Notes under the pieces: model-generated
The model's input: only the letters and a program-made list of their open reading frames with translations
Databases searched by the model: none
Told to the model about the DNA's origin: nothing
In this document: positions 1 to 5,495 of the stretch, in pieces
Position numbering within the stretch: position 1 is the stretch's first letter
How the letters are laid out: every line of letters starts with the position of its first letter
Translations under genes and position numbers: made by a program
NCBI GenBank assembly: GCA_021821235.1
Contig: JAKACS010000162.1
Coordinates: forward strand, 1-6,984
Direction: 5' to 3'
DNA from: Bacillota bacterium
GTDB lineage: Bacteria > Bacillota > Bacilli > Bacillales_B > DSM-18226
Length of the DNA: 6,984 nt

Positions 1-847
1 CAATATCTTCCCCAATCGCATCCGGCCAGCCGCCAATTTCTCTTATATGCTTTGTTTTATAGAGGCTATATGCCCCTTGTGCCACCAGCGTTCCCTGATA
101 GATTCCCTGTAATCTTTTAATCGATGCAATGCCTAGAAAATAATCCCATTCTTGAATTCTTGTCCATACATTTTCCCGGCTATTTTTCGTTAAAACCGAA
201 CCGGCCACGGCACAAACATTTTCAGGACTTGATTGGATCCGGGCAACAAGATAACGAATCGAGGAGGGATGGAGCAGAGTATCGGCATCAATGGTGATGA
301 CAAAGGGTGTTTCAACAAATTGCAGCCCATGATTTAAGGCATGAAATTTCCCCGGCTTCGCTTCATGCAACAGCTCGATTTCTACTTTCAACTCTTCTTT
401 TGCTCGTAACGTCTCAATGGAAGTCCCATCGGTAGAGCCGTTATTAATAACAAAAACCTTCATTTTTCCTGGATAGTCTTGGCGCTCAATATAGTGCAAA
501 GTTTGATAAATTTTATTTTCTTCGTTATGTGCGGCGATCAGAATGGTAATGGCGTCATTCGGAAATTCATTTTTAAATAGCGGTTGCCGATCCAATAGCA
601 AGCTGATCACCAAAAAGGCATTCATGTATCCCGGCAAATACGAAATACCTGCGATGATTAAAAAAGCGAGCGGATACGAAACAAAACTCGCCAAATCCCT
701 GAGCCATGGAAGGGAAAGCAAAAAAGAAAATCCGAGCCAGACCAAAGCAAACAGATGGCTGATCCAAAATTTTATATGAATCGGAACATAAAACGGATTA
801 CCCGGTTTTTTTGGTGGCAGATACATAGAATGTAATGCTGTTTTCAA
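1..847 (-). CDS. Membrane-anchored family 2 glycosyltransferase (partial, C-terminus off window)
   Basis: A processive-type GT-A glycosyltransferase of the IcaA/PgaC/hyaluronan-synthase-like group; only the first 282 codons are in the window. Residues about 24-50 and 54-86 are two hydrophobic segments placing the enzyme in the cytoplasmic membrane. The GT2 domain starts near residue 99 (ITILIAAHNEENKI) and continues with VFVINNGSTDGT (131-142), the AKPGKFHALNHG segment (163-174) and the metal/nucleotide-binding DAD (TIDADT, 185-190). It reaches WPDAIGEDI (274-282), where the general-base GED motif sits. The QxxRW motif and C-terminal membrane helices expected of a processive enzyme would lie beyond the edge. 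The start chosen is TTG at 847, because a GAAGGG ribosome site lies 8 nt upstream. The in-frame ATG at 826 has no such site, and a stop lies at 860-862. The sugar donor and polymer cannot be told. It lies 125 bp downstream of the GerP-like gene on the same strand, with no obvious terminator between. Confidence 0.9.
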   Translation of the reverse strand, partial: MKTALHSMYLPPKKPGNPFYVPIHIKFWISHLFALVWLGFSFLLSLPWLRDLASFVSYPLAFLIIAGISYLPGYMNAFLVISLLLDRQPLFKNEFPNDAITILIAAHNEENKIYQTLHYIERQDYPGKMKVFVINNGSTDGTSIETLRAKEELKVEIELLHEAKPGKFHALNHGLQFVETPFVITIDADTLLHPSSIRYLVARIQSSPENVCAVAGSVLTKNSRENVWTRIQEWDYFLGIASIKRLQGIYQGTLVAQGAYSLYKTKHIREIGGWPDAIGEDI

Positions 848-855
848 TGGAATAA

Positions 856-861
856 CCCTTC
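856..861 (-). promoter_or_regulatory. Ribosome binding site deciding the TTG start of the glycosyltransferase
   Basis: On the minus strand GAAGGG is followed by 8 nt and then TTG at 847. The only other plausible start, ATG at 826, is preceded by AT-rich sequence without a purine tract. Choosing TTG adds seven residues (MKTALHS). Confidence 0.65.
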
Positions 862-972
862 AATGATAAAAAGTAAAATTCGTGTCATAAAAATAACATA
901 TCCTTTGCTTCTTTGTTAGCGATTTTTAATGGCAGTGATGGGTAATCTTTCATGGTTTCTTGTAATTATGGC

Positions 973-1209
973 TTATTCATCGCTGCTTTGTTCGTTGCAA
1001 AGAATCATTGATTTTTTTCCAATTGATGAATCGAAAAGACGTGAAATATACGATTCCAGAAAACTGGTGTCGCTGTTGCTTGAATTCGACTCGCCAGAAT
1101 TTGCTCCACTTTTTGTAATCGTGATCGGTGCAATCATCATCACATTGCCGAAGTTTACAATTCCGCCCGAAATGATTTCGATTTGAACCCCTGCTCTACT
1201 AATCGTCAA
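973..1209 (-). CDS. GerPA/GerPF-family small spore germination-type protein
   Basis: A 78-residue protein whose N-terminal half resembles the GerPA/GerPF family (spore-coat proteins that help germinants reach inner receptors). The visible signature is SGGIVNFG (residues 14-21), then IAPITITKSGANSGES (26-41), which parallels the family's SGG-V-FGD...ISPKS-SKT--GSG--NTG pattern. The second half (SFLESYISRLFDSSIGKKS onward) does not show the family's TNT-DPD-xDQN ending, so the protein is divergent or recombined at the C-terminus. The start is TTG at 1209. It is strongly supported by an AAAGGTGAGG Shine-Dalgarno tract at 1218-1227. It stands alone rather than in a six-gene gerP operon, which is common for GerPA/PF paralogues in Bacillaceae. 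Expression in the mother cell late in sporulation is expected by analogy only. Recognition is from memory of the family pattern. Confidence 0.65.
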   Translation of the reverse strand: MTISRAGVQIEIISGGIVNFGNVMMIAPITITKSGANSGESNSSNSDTSFLESYISRLFDSSIGKKSMILCNEQSSDE

Positions 1210-1217
1210 TTAAATTC

Positions 1218-1227
1218 CCTCACCTTT
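1218..1227 (-). promoter_or_regulatory. Strong Shine-Dalgarno of the GerP-like gene
   Basis: The minus strand reads AAAGGTGAGG followed by GAATTTAA and TTG at 1209. The near-complete anti-SD match at good spacing supports the gene and its TTG start. Confidence 0.7.
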
Positions 1228-1232
1228 TTGCT

Positions 1233-1262
1233 TATTCATATGCACACTGACAGTGCTGTGTC
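1233..1262 (-). promoter_or_regulatory. Possible sigma-K-like promoter for the GerP-like gene
   Basis: The minus strand carries CATATGAATA at 1233-1242, resembling the sigma-K -10 (CATAnnnTA) but one base out of register. AC dinucleotides lie 15-17 nt upstream, as in the sigma-K -35. The start site would fall only a few nucleotides before the Shine-Dalgarno, which is tight. The family expectation (gerP genes are sigma-K dependent) is the main reason for listing it. Confidence 0.25.
1245..1255. promoter_or_regulatory. Palindrome overlapping the -35 (possible operator)
   Basis: CACTG-A-CAGTG is a perfect 5-1-5 inverted repeat covering the -35 of the plus-strand promoter. It also lies just upstream of the proposed -10 of the minus-strand GerP-like gene. 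Its placement fits a repressor site, but no known regulator is recognised. Confidence 0.3.
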
Positions 1263-1276
1263 TAAACGAATATACT
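1247..1276 (+). promoter_or_regulatory. Sigma-A promoter for the YitT-family gene
   Basis: CTGACA (1247-1252) is followed by an 18-bp spacer and TATACT (1271-1276), which is close to TTGACA/TATAAT. Transcription would begin near 1283 and give a 5' leader of about 108 nt before the ATG at 1391. I see no convincing riboswitch or attenuator in that leader. A CAAGC/GCTTG pair (1316-1320 and 1358-1362) is the only notable complementarity. Confidence 0.55.
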
Positions 1277-1390
1277 ATAAGGTTTTAAAGATTATAAAGA
1301 GGCTGGGGCAGGTATCAAGCGTTTCTTGACTGCATATATGTAGATAAAGGATTCAGTGCTTGTCTCGGAACATGAAAGAGGTGGGGGAAC

Positions 1391-1969
1391 ATGCCGCAAA
1401 AAATCTGGCAAATGATCTTAGCCGGTCTGTTCATTGCCACAGGGATAAATGGATTTGTTGTCCCTGCTCATTTAATCAGTGGAGGAATATGGGGAGTTAG
1501 CTTGTTGGTGAATTATCTTTGGGGATTTAATTTGGCGATTGTCTTTATTGGTCTCAACTTGCCGATCTACTTTTTTGCCATCAAATATGATCTTTCTTAT
1601 TTTTTTAAGGGCATGATCGGAACGTTTATTTCTGCCATTTTTATCAAGTTATTGGCGCCGTTAACGTTTCTTTTTCATTTTTCACTATTGCCAAGTGCTA
1701 TTATTGGCGGTTTATTGATCGGAATAGGAGTAGGAATGATGCTGCGAGTTCATGCAAGTCCAGGAGGAGTGGATTTACTTGCATTATTGCTTTCAAAAAA
1801 AACTTCCATCAATCCAGGCTTTTTGTTACTAGGAATCGACGCCGCCATCATTGTTTCTGGAGTGGTCGCCCTTCGTGATGGAAGATTGCTTTACTCGCTG
1901 CTCATTATTTCGATTGTCGGCATCATTGCAGCCTTTCTGACAGGAATCAAATCAATCGAAGTATTCTAA
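1391..1969 (+). CDS. YitT-family (DUF161) multipass membrane protein, short form
   Basis: A 192-residue, very hydrophobic protein with about five to six membrane segments. The family signature is visible near the N-terminus: LAGLFIATGINGFVVPAHL, then ISGGIWGVSLL. A later conserved segment is IGIGVGMMLRVHASPGGVDLLALLLSKK, matching the YitT-family G-x-S-GG-D pattern. Full-length family members are about 280 residues and carry a cytoplasmic C-terminal DUF2179 domain. This one ends after the last membrane segment (LTGIKSIEVF), so it is the short form. Transport or other function is not established for the family. The ATG has a GAGGTGGGGG ribosome site just upstream. It is monocistronic, with a weak hairpin after the stop and the convergent fetB beyond. 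Confidence 0.85.
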   Translation: MPQKIWQMILAGLFIATGINGFVVPAHLISGGIWGVSLLVNYLWGFNLAIVFIGLNLPIYFFAIKYDLSYFFKGMIGTFISAIFIKLLAPLTFLFHFSLLPSAIIGGLLIGIGVGMMLRVHASPGGVDLLALLLSKKTSINPGFLLLGIDAAIIVSGVVALRDGRLLYSLLIISIVGIIAAFLTGIKSIEVF

Positions 1970-1972
1970 ACT

Positions 1973-1991
1973 AAGGGGAAGTGCTCCTTTT
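1973..1991 (+). terminator. Weak hairpin after the YitT-family gene
   Basis: AAGGGG (1973-1978) pairs with CTCCTT (1984-1989, one G-U) around a 5-nt loop, followed by only two further T. It lies between convergent genes and could slow polymerase from either side, but the short stem and T tract make it marginal. Confidence 0.3.
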
Positions 1992-2026
1992 GTGAAAAAA
2001 CTTGCCGCGTTAGTTGCAATCTGTTT

Positions 2027-2779
2027 TTAGTCGTAGTCAATCATTTGATGGGCCTTCGTAAACAAGATTCCGTGTGTGAGCATTCCAAGCAGTATCGCTG
2101 TAATCGCAGCAGCAGAGGTAAAAGAATACATAATTAAAATTTGGTAGCGAACGGCCTCAATCGGGTTTGCTCCGGCAACGATCATCCCCGTCATCATCCC
2201 CGGAAGCTGGACAAGCCCGACCGTTTTCATTCCGTCTATCGTCGGCAGCATTGATGCTTTTATTGTATTCCTCATGACAGTGTAAATTGCCTGTTTCGAT
2301 GTAGCGCCAAGTGCTAAATAGACATTGATTTCTTCACGGCGTGTTTCCAGTTCGGATTTTAAGCGGTTGAAAAATAGCCCCGAGACAACCATTCCATTGC
2401 CGATGATCATTCCGCTAATCGGGATAATGTATTGCGGGGTGGCATGAATGATCCGAAGGCTGAGCAGCAGCCCCATCGTGAGAATCTCGGTGGAAGTAAT
2501 CGCTGCAGCAATCCGCCAGCCCACACCAGGCAGGCCTTTGCCTTTGTTTCGGGCATTTAAGGTCGCTACTGTAATCATCAAGGCAAGCATCAAGATGATT
2601 AAAATCCAAGACTTCAGCCGAAAAATGGTATGTAAAACGTAGCCAACCGCGATTAATTGGATTGCCGCCCGCACGGTTCCAATAAGAATATCTTTCTCAA
2701 GTCCGATTCGCTGCCATAGGGATAGCAAAATGGCAAAGGCAACGAAAACCAATGTTAAAACTAAAGCAAGAATCGTCAT
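2027..2779 (-). CDS. fetB: FetB/YbbM-type (UPF0014) ABC transporter permease, probable iron/metal exporter
   Basis: A 250-residue integral membrane protein matching the UPF0014/FetB family, which with FetA forms an ABC exporter shown in E. coli to export iron and lower peroxide stress. Visible segments in order: an N-terminal helix (residues 2-22), the family hallmark IGTVRAAIQLIAVGYVLH (about 34-51), and a third helix LIILMLALMITVA. Next come ITSTEILTMGLLLSL, IPISGMIIGNGMVVSGLFF, the cytoplasmic coupling segment EINVYLALGATSKQAI, and GLVQLPGMMTGMIVAGANP. Final helices end near HGILF. Length is normal for the family. Its ATG overlaps the fetA stop by 4 bases (ATGA), so the two are co-transcribed and probably translationally coupled. 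Substrate is inferred from the family only. Confidence 0.9.
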   Translation of the reverse strand: MTILALVLTLVFVAFAILLSLWQRIGLEKDILIGTVRAAIQLIAVGYVLHTIFRLKSWILIILMLALMITVATLNARNKGKGLPGVGWRIAAAITSTEILTMGLLLSLRIIHATPQYIIPISGMIIGNGMVVSGLFFNRLKSELETRREEINVYLALGATSKQAIYTVMRNTIKASMLPTIDGMKTVGLVQLPGMMTGMIVAGANPIEAVRYQILIMYSFTSAAAITAILLGMLTHGILFTKAHQMIDYD

Positions 2780-3522
2780 TGAATCATTGGTTCCTCCTTT
2801 GTAAAAGAAGTCGCGATGAATTGTTTTGTCATTGCGTGTGTTGGTTGGTTGAAAACTTTACTTGTTGCACCTTGCTCGATTAGATTTCCTTCTGTAAGCA
2901 CCCATGTGGATTGGCCTACTTTCTTGGCTTGGCTTAAATTATGCGTAACCCAAAGAATCGTTTTCGCCTCTTGCTGATGCAACAGCTGAATCATCTTCTC
3001 AATCTCTTCAGAACTATTGGGATCAAGCGAGGCCGTTACTTCATCCAATAGAAGCACTTCCGGTTTGTTCGCCAATGTCCGCGCGAGCGAGACCCGCTGT
3101 TTCTGACCACCTGATAGGGAACGGGCATCCTGATTTTTCATAGACTTCGAAAGTCCTACTTGTTCCAATAACGCCTCAATTTCCAGTTCGGACAGCTCTT
3201 GCTGAAACAGCTTCGGGCCAACCAACAGGTTATCTCGCACCGTTCCCGGCAGCATTGTCGGCAGTTGAAAAACCATGCCAATTTTTCTCCGCAATTTTAG
3301 CACATCCATGTCAAGATAAGCGGTATTTTTGAAAAAAAGAGCTCCTGAATCCGGGCCGGTCATCCGATTGATTAATGATAAAAAGGTGCTTTTCCCGGAG
3401 CCGGATGGGCCAATAATGGTGATGAGTTCACCTTCCATTATACTGGCATTGATTTCGTTTAAAATAGGCAAACCTTGACGATTCTTTTTTGAAATATTTT
3501 CGATCGTAATCAATTTTTTCAT
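2776..3522 (-). CDS. fetA: FetA/YbbL-type ABC transporter ATP-binding protein
   Basis: The ATPase partner of the adjacent FetB permease; 248 residues from the chosen start. All nucleotide-binding motifs are present: Walker A GPSGSGKST (38-46), Q-loop glutamine in VFQLPTML (86), signature LSGGQKQR (136-143), Walker B VLLLDE (156-161), D-loop ASLD, and switch histidine in VTHN (194). The protein is a single-domain ATPase acting at the cytoplasmic face. I chose ATG at 3522 (MKKLITIEN) because AAGGA lies 8 nt upstream. The in-frame ATG at 3531 overlaps that same purine tract and has no ribosome site. Pairing with a UPF0014 permease is what separates this from generic amino-acid or phosphate ABC ATPases. 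Confidence 0.9.
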   Translation of the reverse strand: MKKLITIENISKKNRQGLPILNEINASIMEGELITIIGPSGSGKSTFLSLINRMTGPDSGALFFKNTAYLDMDVLKLRRKIGMVFQLPTMLPGTVRDNLLVGPKLFQQELSELEIEALLEQVGLSKSMKNQDARSLSGGQKQRVSLARTLANKPEVLLLDEVTASLDPNSSEEIEKMIQLLHQQEAKTILWVTHNLSQAKKVGQSTWVLTEGNLIEQGATSKVFNQPTHAMTKQFIATSFTKEEPMIQ

Positions 3523-3534
3523 CTTGATCATCCT

Positions 3535-3563
3535 TGTATAAAATCGTTCGCAAATTGAATCAA
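3535..3563 (-). promoter_or_regulatory. Sigma-A-like promoter abutting fetA
   Basis: The minus strand has TTGATT (3558-3563), a 17-bp spacer and TATACA (3535-3540). The start would fall near 3528, only about 6 nt before the chosen ATG and after its AAGGA. Transcripts from it would therefore be nearly leaderless. The ATTGA-T-TCAAT palindrome (3554-3564) covers its -35. Confidence 0.4.
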
Positions 3564-3571
3564 TATATATG

Positions 3572-3601
3572 AAAGTACTCCTATCAAGGTCTCCATGTCA
3601 A
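3572..3601 (-). promoter_or_regulatory. Alternative upstream promoter for fetAB
   Basis: On the minus strand a perfect TTGACA (3596-3601) is followed by an 18-bp spacer and TACTTT (3572-3577), a poor -10. It would give a leader of about 45 nt that includes the AAGGA ribosome site, making it the more conventional source of translatable fetA mRNA. Confidence 0.35.
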
Positions 3602-3677
3602 TATTTACAGGGCTCTTTCGCTTAATTGATCATCTTTTTGGCAAAATAACTTTTTGGAGATAAATTCACAAAAAACA

Positions 3678-3706
3678 CTGAATTTTCAATTCATTTTTGC
3701 TATACT
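3678..3706 (+). promoter_or_regulatory. Extended -10 sigma-A promoter of the AgcS symporter gene
   Basis: TGCTATACT (TG at 3698-3699, TATACT at 3701-3706) is a strong extended -10. A weak -35, CTGAAT (3678-3683), sits 17 bp upstream. The start would be near 3713, giving a leader of about 75 nt. Confidence 0.6.
3679..3693. promoter_or_regulatory. Inverted repeat inside the AgcS promoter (possible operator)
   Basis: TGAATT-TTC-AATTCA is a perfect 6-3-6 inverted repeat covering the -35 and most of the spacer of the AgcS promoter. A bound protein would block polymerase. No regulator can be assigned. Confidence 0.35.
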
Positions 3707-3787
3707 AAATAATGATCAAGGGAAGGGGATAGGTAGTAAATTGCACGATGTATAAAAAAATAAACGAACAAAAAAGGGGAGAGGTAT

Positions 3788-5143
3788 ATGACCGAATTTT
3801 TAACCAAAGCAAGTGATTTTATTTGGGGGCCGCCGCTTTTGATTCTTTTGGTTGGTACAGGCATTTATTTATCGATTCGAATTTCCTTCCTTCAATTCGG
3901 CAGACTGCCATATGCGCTAAAGCTCGCATTTTCAAAACACCAGGATCATTCTTCAGAAGGGGACATTTCCCACTTTCAATCCTTAATGACCGCCCTTGCT
4001 GCGACAATTGGTACCGGCAACATAGCAGGTGTTGCAACTGCCGTTGTTCTTGGCGGACCTGGAGCAGTTCTATGGATGTGGGTTACAGCACTTGTAGGAA
4101 TGGCAACCAAGTATTCTGAGGCCATACTCGCAGTGAAATACAGAACCGTTGGCAAACGGGGCGAAATGGCTGGCGGCCCAATGTATTATATTGAAAAAGG
4201 ACTTGGCTGGAAATGGCTGGCGATTTTGTTTGCTTTTTTTGGTGCGGTCGCTGCTTTCGGAATTGGCAGCACGGTTCAGTCAAATTCGGTTGCCGCGGCG
4301 ATACAATCCAGTTTCGGAATTAATCCATGGGTAACTGGAATTGTATTGACGGTCGCAACAGGCCTTGTCCTGCTTGGCGGGATCAAAAGTATCGGCAGGG
4401 TAACTTCGTACATGGTTCCATTTATGGCTGTTTTTTATATTTTAGGCGGCCTGATTATTATTTTACTAAATATTGATAAACTTCCTGCTGCCGTCAGTCT
4501 TATTTTTTCAGATGCGTTTACGGGCCAGGCTGCTGCCGGGGGTGCGGTAGGTGTGGTGATTCGCTATGGGGTTGCTCGCGGAGTATTTTCCAATGAAGCC
4601 GGAATGGGATCGGCGCCAATTGCTGCAGCTGCAGCAAAAACGGACCATCCTGGCCGACAGGCATTGATTTCCATGACTGGAACATTTCTTGATACGATTG
4701 TTGTTTGTTCGATTACAGGTATTACTTTAGTAATGGGTGAATTGTACACAAAAAGCGATCTGACCGGTGCCGCCTTAACGACGCAAACATTTGATCAGAT
4801 GCTGCCAGGTGTGGGCGGCTGGATTGTTTCGATCGGCATTATTTTGTTTGCTTACTCGACCGTATTAGGGTGGGCCTACTATGGGGAAAAATGTATTGAA
4901 TATTTGTTTGGAAGTGGCTCAATCAAAGTTTACCGCATTTTTTATACGTTTTCGGTAGTGGTTGGAGCCGGTATGAGCCTTGGATTGGTTTGGACGATTG
5001 CCGATATTTTCAACGGATTAATGGCTATACCAAACTTGATCGGTCTTCTCGGTTTATCAGGTGTTATCGTTGCGGAAACAAGAGAATTTAACAAAATATT
5101 GAAAAAGGAAAAGCTCGAGAAGAAAAAAGCAATAGCAAGTTAG
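3788..5143 (+). CDS. AgcS-family sodium:alanine/glycine symporter
   Basis: A 451-residue multipass permease of the alanine/glycine:cation symporter family (TC 2.A.25), which imports small neutral amino acids with Na+ (or H+). Family landmarks in order: N-terminal WGPPLLILLVGTGIYLS with SFLQFGRLPYALK, then the substrate-site motif IGTGNIAGVATA (74-85), KYSEAILAVKYR (108-119) and AGGPMYYIEKGLG (128-140). These are followed by the long hallmark GVARGVFSNEAGMGSAPIAA (261-280) with KTDHPGRQ (284-291), and LGWAYYGEK late in the protein. About ten to eleven membrane helices are visible, and the tail is lysine-rich. Length is usual. AGGGGAGAGG precedes the ATG by a few bases. It is monocistronic: its own extended -10 promoter upstream and a strong terminator 15 bp after the stop. 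Whether the preferred substrate is alanine, glycine or glutamine cannot be read from sequence. Confidence 0.93.
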   Translation: MTEFLTKASDFIWGPPLLILLVGTGIYLSIRISFLQFGRLPYALKLAFSKHQDHSSEGDISHFQSLMTALAATIGTGNIAGVATAVVLGGPGAVLWMWVTALVGMATKYSEAILAVKYRTVGKRGEMAGGPMYYIEKGLGWKWLAILFAFFGAVAAFGIGSTVQSNSVAAAIQSSFGINPWVTGIVLTVATGLVLLGGIKSIGRVTSYMVPFMAVFYILGGLIIILLNIDKLPAAVSLIFSDAFTGQAAAGGAVGVVIRYGVARGVFSNEAGMGSAPIAAAAAKTDHPGRQALISMTGTFLDTIVVCSITGITLVMGELYTKSDLTGAALTTQTFDQMLPGVGGWIVSIGIILFAYSTVLGWAYYGEKCIEYLFGSGSIKVYRIFYTFSVVVGAGMSLGLVWTIADIFNGLMAIPNLIGLLGLSGVIVAETREFNKILKKEKLEKKKAIAS

Positions 5144-5157
5144 TGAATGTCAAAGGT

Positions 5158-5191
5158 GGCCCAAAAATAGTTGCTTTTGGGTCCCATTTTT
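5158..5191 (+). terminator. Intrinsic terminator of the AgcS gene
   Basis: GGCCCAAAA (5158-5166) pairs with TTTTGGGTC (5175-5183), nine pairs with one G-U, around an 8-nt loop. A CCA and five T follow. Confidence 0.8.
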
Positions 5192-5279
5192 CATTGGCTA
5201 ATTAGAATTTTCATCTTAACATCTCATCCAGACTAGAATTTGGGGAAAAATCAGATTGATAGAGCTGTCTATCGGGACT

Positions 5280-5304
5280 AAAGAAGGAATTCTTTTATTT
5301 TTTT
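5280..5304 (+). terminator. A/T-rich hairpin with T tract upstream of the toxin promoter
   Basis: AAAGAA-GGAA-TTCTTT (5280-5295) forms a 6-bp stem with a 4-nt loop, followed by TA and seven T. A second small hairpin, GATAGA-GCTG-TCTATC, lies just upstream (5258-5273). They could insulate the toxin gene from AgcS read-through. The stem is mostly A-T, so efficiency is doubtful. Confidence 0.35.
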
Positions 5305-5314
5305 AAAAAGAAAT

Positions 5315-5328
5315 AGAACAAATGTTCT
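5315..5328. promoter_or_regulatory. LexA (DinR) SOS box upstream of the toxin gene
   Basis: AGAACAAATGTTCT is a perfect 14-bp palindrome containing the exact B. subtilis LexA core GAAC-N4-GTTC. The central AAAT also fits the R-N-R-Y preference; only the outermost C/G pair differs from consensus. It overlaps the presumed -35 of the toxin promoter, the usual place for repression. Chance alone gives such a core about 0.1 times in 7 kb of equal base composition. Confidence 0.7.
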
Positions 5329-5333
5329 TTTAG

Positions 5334-5342
5334 TGATATCCT
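5334..5342 (+). promoter_or_regulatory. Extended -10 promoter of the toxin gene
   Basis: TGATATCCT contains the extended TG and TATCCT (5337-5342). At 17-bp spacing the -35 would be TAGAAC (5314-5319), poor by consensus and lying inside the LexA box. The start would be near 5349, giving a leader of about 62 nt. Confidence 0.45.
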
Positions 5343-5353
5343 AAAAGGACAAT

Positions 5354-5367
5354 AGAACAGGTTTTCT
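5354..5367. promoter_or_regulatory. Second, degenerate LexA-like site
   Basis: AGAACAGGTTTTCT fits GAAC-N4-GTTC with one core mismatch (TTTC). With flanks, AATAGAACA and the trailing TTCT are repeated from the first box 39 bp upstream. It would lie just after the predicted transcription start, where a bound repressor could act as a roadblock. Confidence 0.4.
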
Positions 5368-5380
5368 CAAGGGTGTCGGC

Positions 5381-5405
5381 TCACTCCCAAGCTGAAAGGG
5401 GGTGA
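5381..5405 (+). promoter_or_regulatory. Hairpin sequestering the toxin Shine-Dalgarno
   Basis: TCACTCCC (5381-5388) pairs fully (one G-U) with GGGGGTGA (5398-5405) around a 9-nt loop. The 3' arm is the toxin ribosome site, AAAGGGGGTGAT, 6-7 nt before the ATG. The strong SD is thus locked in an 8-bp stem, as is typical for type I toxin mRNAs of the BsrG group. Confidence 0.65.
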
Positions 5406-5411
5406 TGCTGA

Positions 5412-5495
5412 ATGACAGTATTTGAAGCACTGATGATTGCCATTGCTTTTGCAAGTTTTATCGTCAGTTTGCTGTCATTTATGCAAAAAAAATAG
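5412..5495 (+). CDS. Type I toxin peptide, BsrE/BsrG/TxpA-like (holin-like toxin)
   Basis: A 27-residue peptide starting MTVFEALMIAIAFASF, with one hydrophobic membrane-spanning segment (about residues 6-24) and a basic QKK end. The MTVxE/QxLM start followed by a single helix matches the small holin-like toxins, which include B. subtilis BsrE, BsrG and TxpA (recalled from memory). These act at the membrane, perturbing the envelope and inhibiting growth. Reality of the gene rests on the conserved start, a very strong SD (AAAGGGGGTGAT) and the architecture around it. That comprises an SOS box, an SD-masking hairpin, and a convergent antisense RNA promoter with a terminator ending at the toxin stop. 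Size is slightly below BsrE (about 30 residues). Confidence 0.8.
   Translation: MTVFEALMIAIAFASFIVSLLSFMQKK

Noticed and set aside
543..779. Plus-strand frame of 78 codons
   Set aside because: It lies opposite the N-terminal membrane region of the glycosyltransferase and shows no family pattern or ribosome site.
929..1186. Plus-strand open frame of 85 codons
   Set aside because: It is antisense to the GerP-like gene, which has a family signature and a strong ribosome site; this frame has neither.
2415..2642. Short frames on both strands inside fetB
   Set aside because: They overlap an intact, recognisable FetB permease and are out-of-frame readings of it.
3523..3531. Upstream in-frame ATG of fetA
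   Set aside because: It overlaps the AAGGA that serves as ribosome site for ATG 3522, leaving it none of its own.
3748..3816. Short upstream frame (Met-Tyr-Lys-Lys-Ile...) overlapping the AgcS start
   Set aside because: No ribosome site at proper spacing and A-run composition; more likely chance than a leader peptide.
3819..4334. Several short frames on both strands inside the AgcS gene
   Set aside because: They are shadows of a clear full-length symporter gene with intact motifs; none has a plausible ribosome site.
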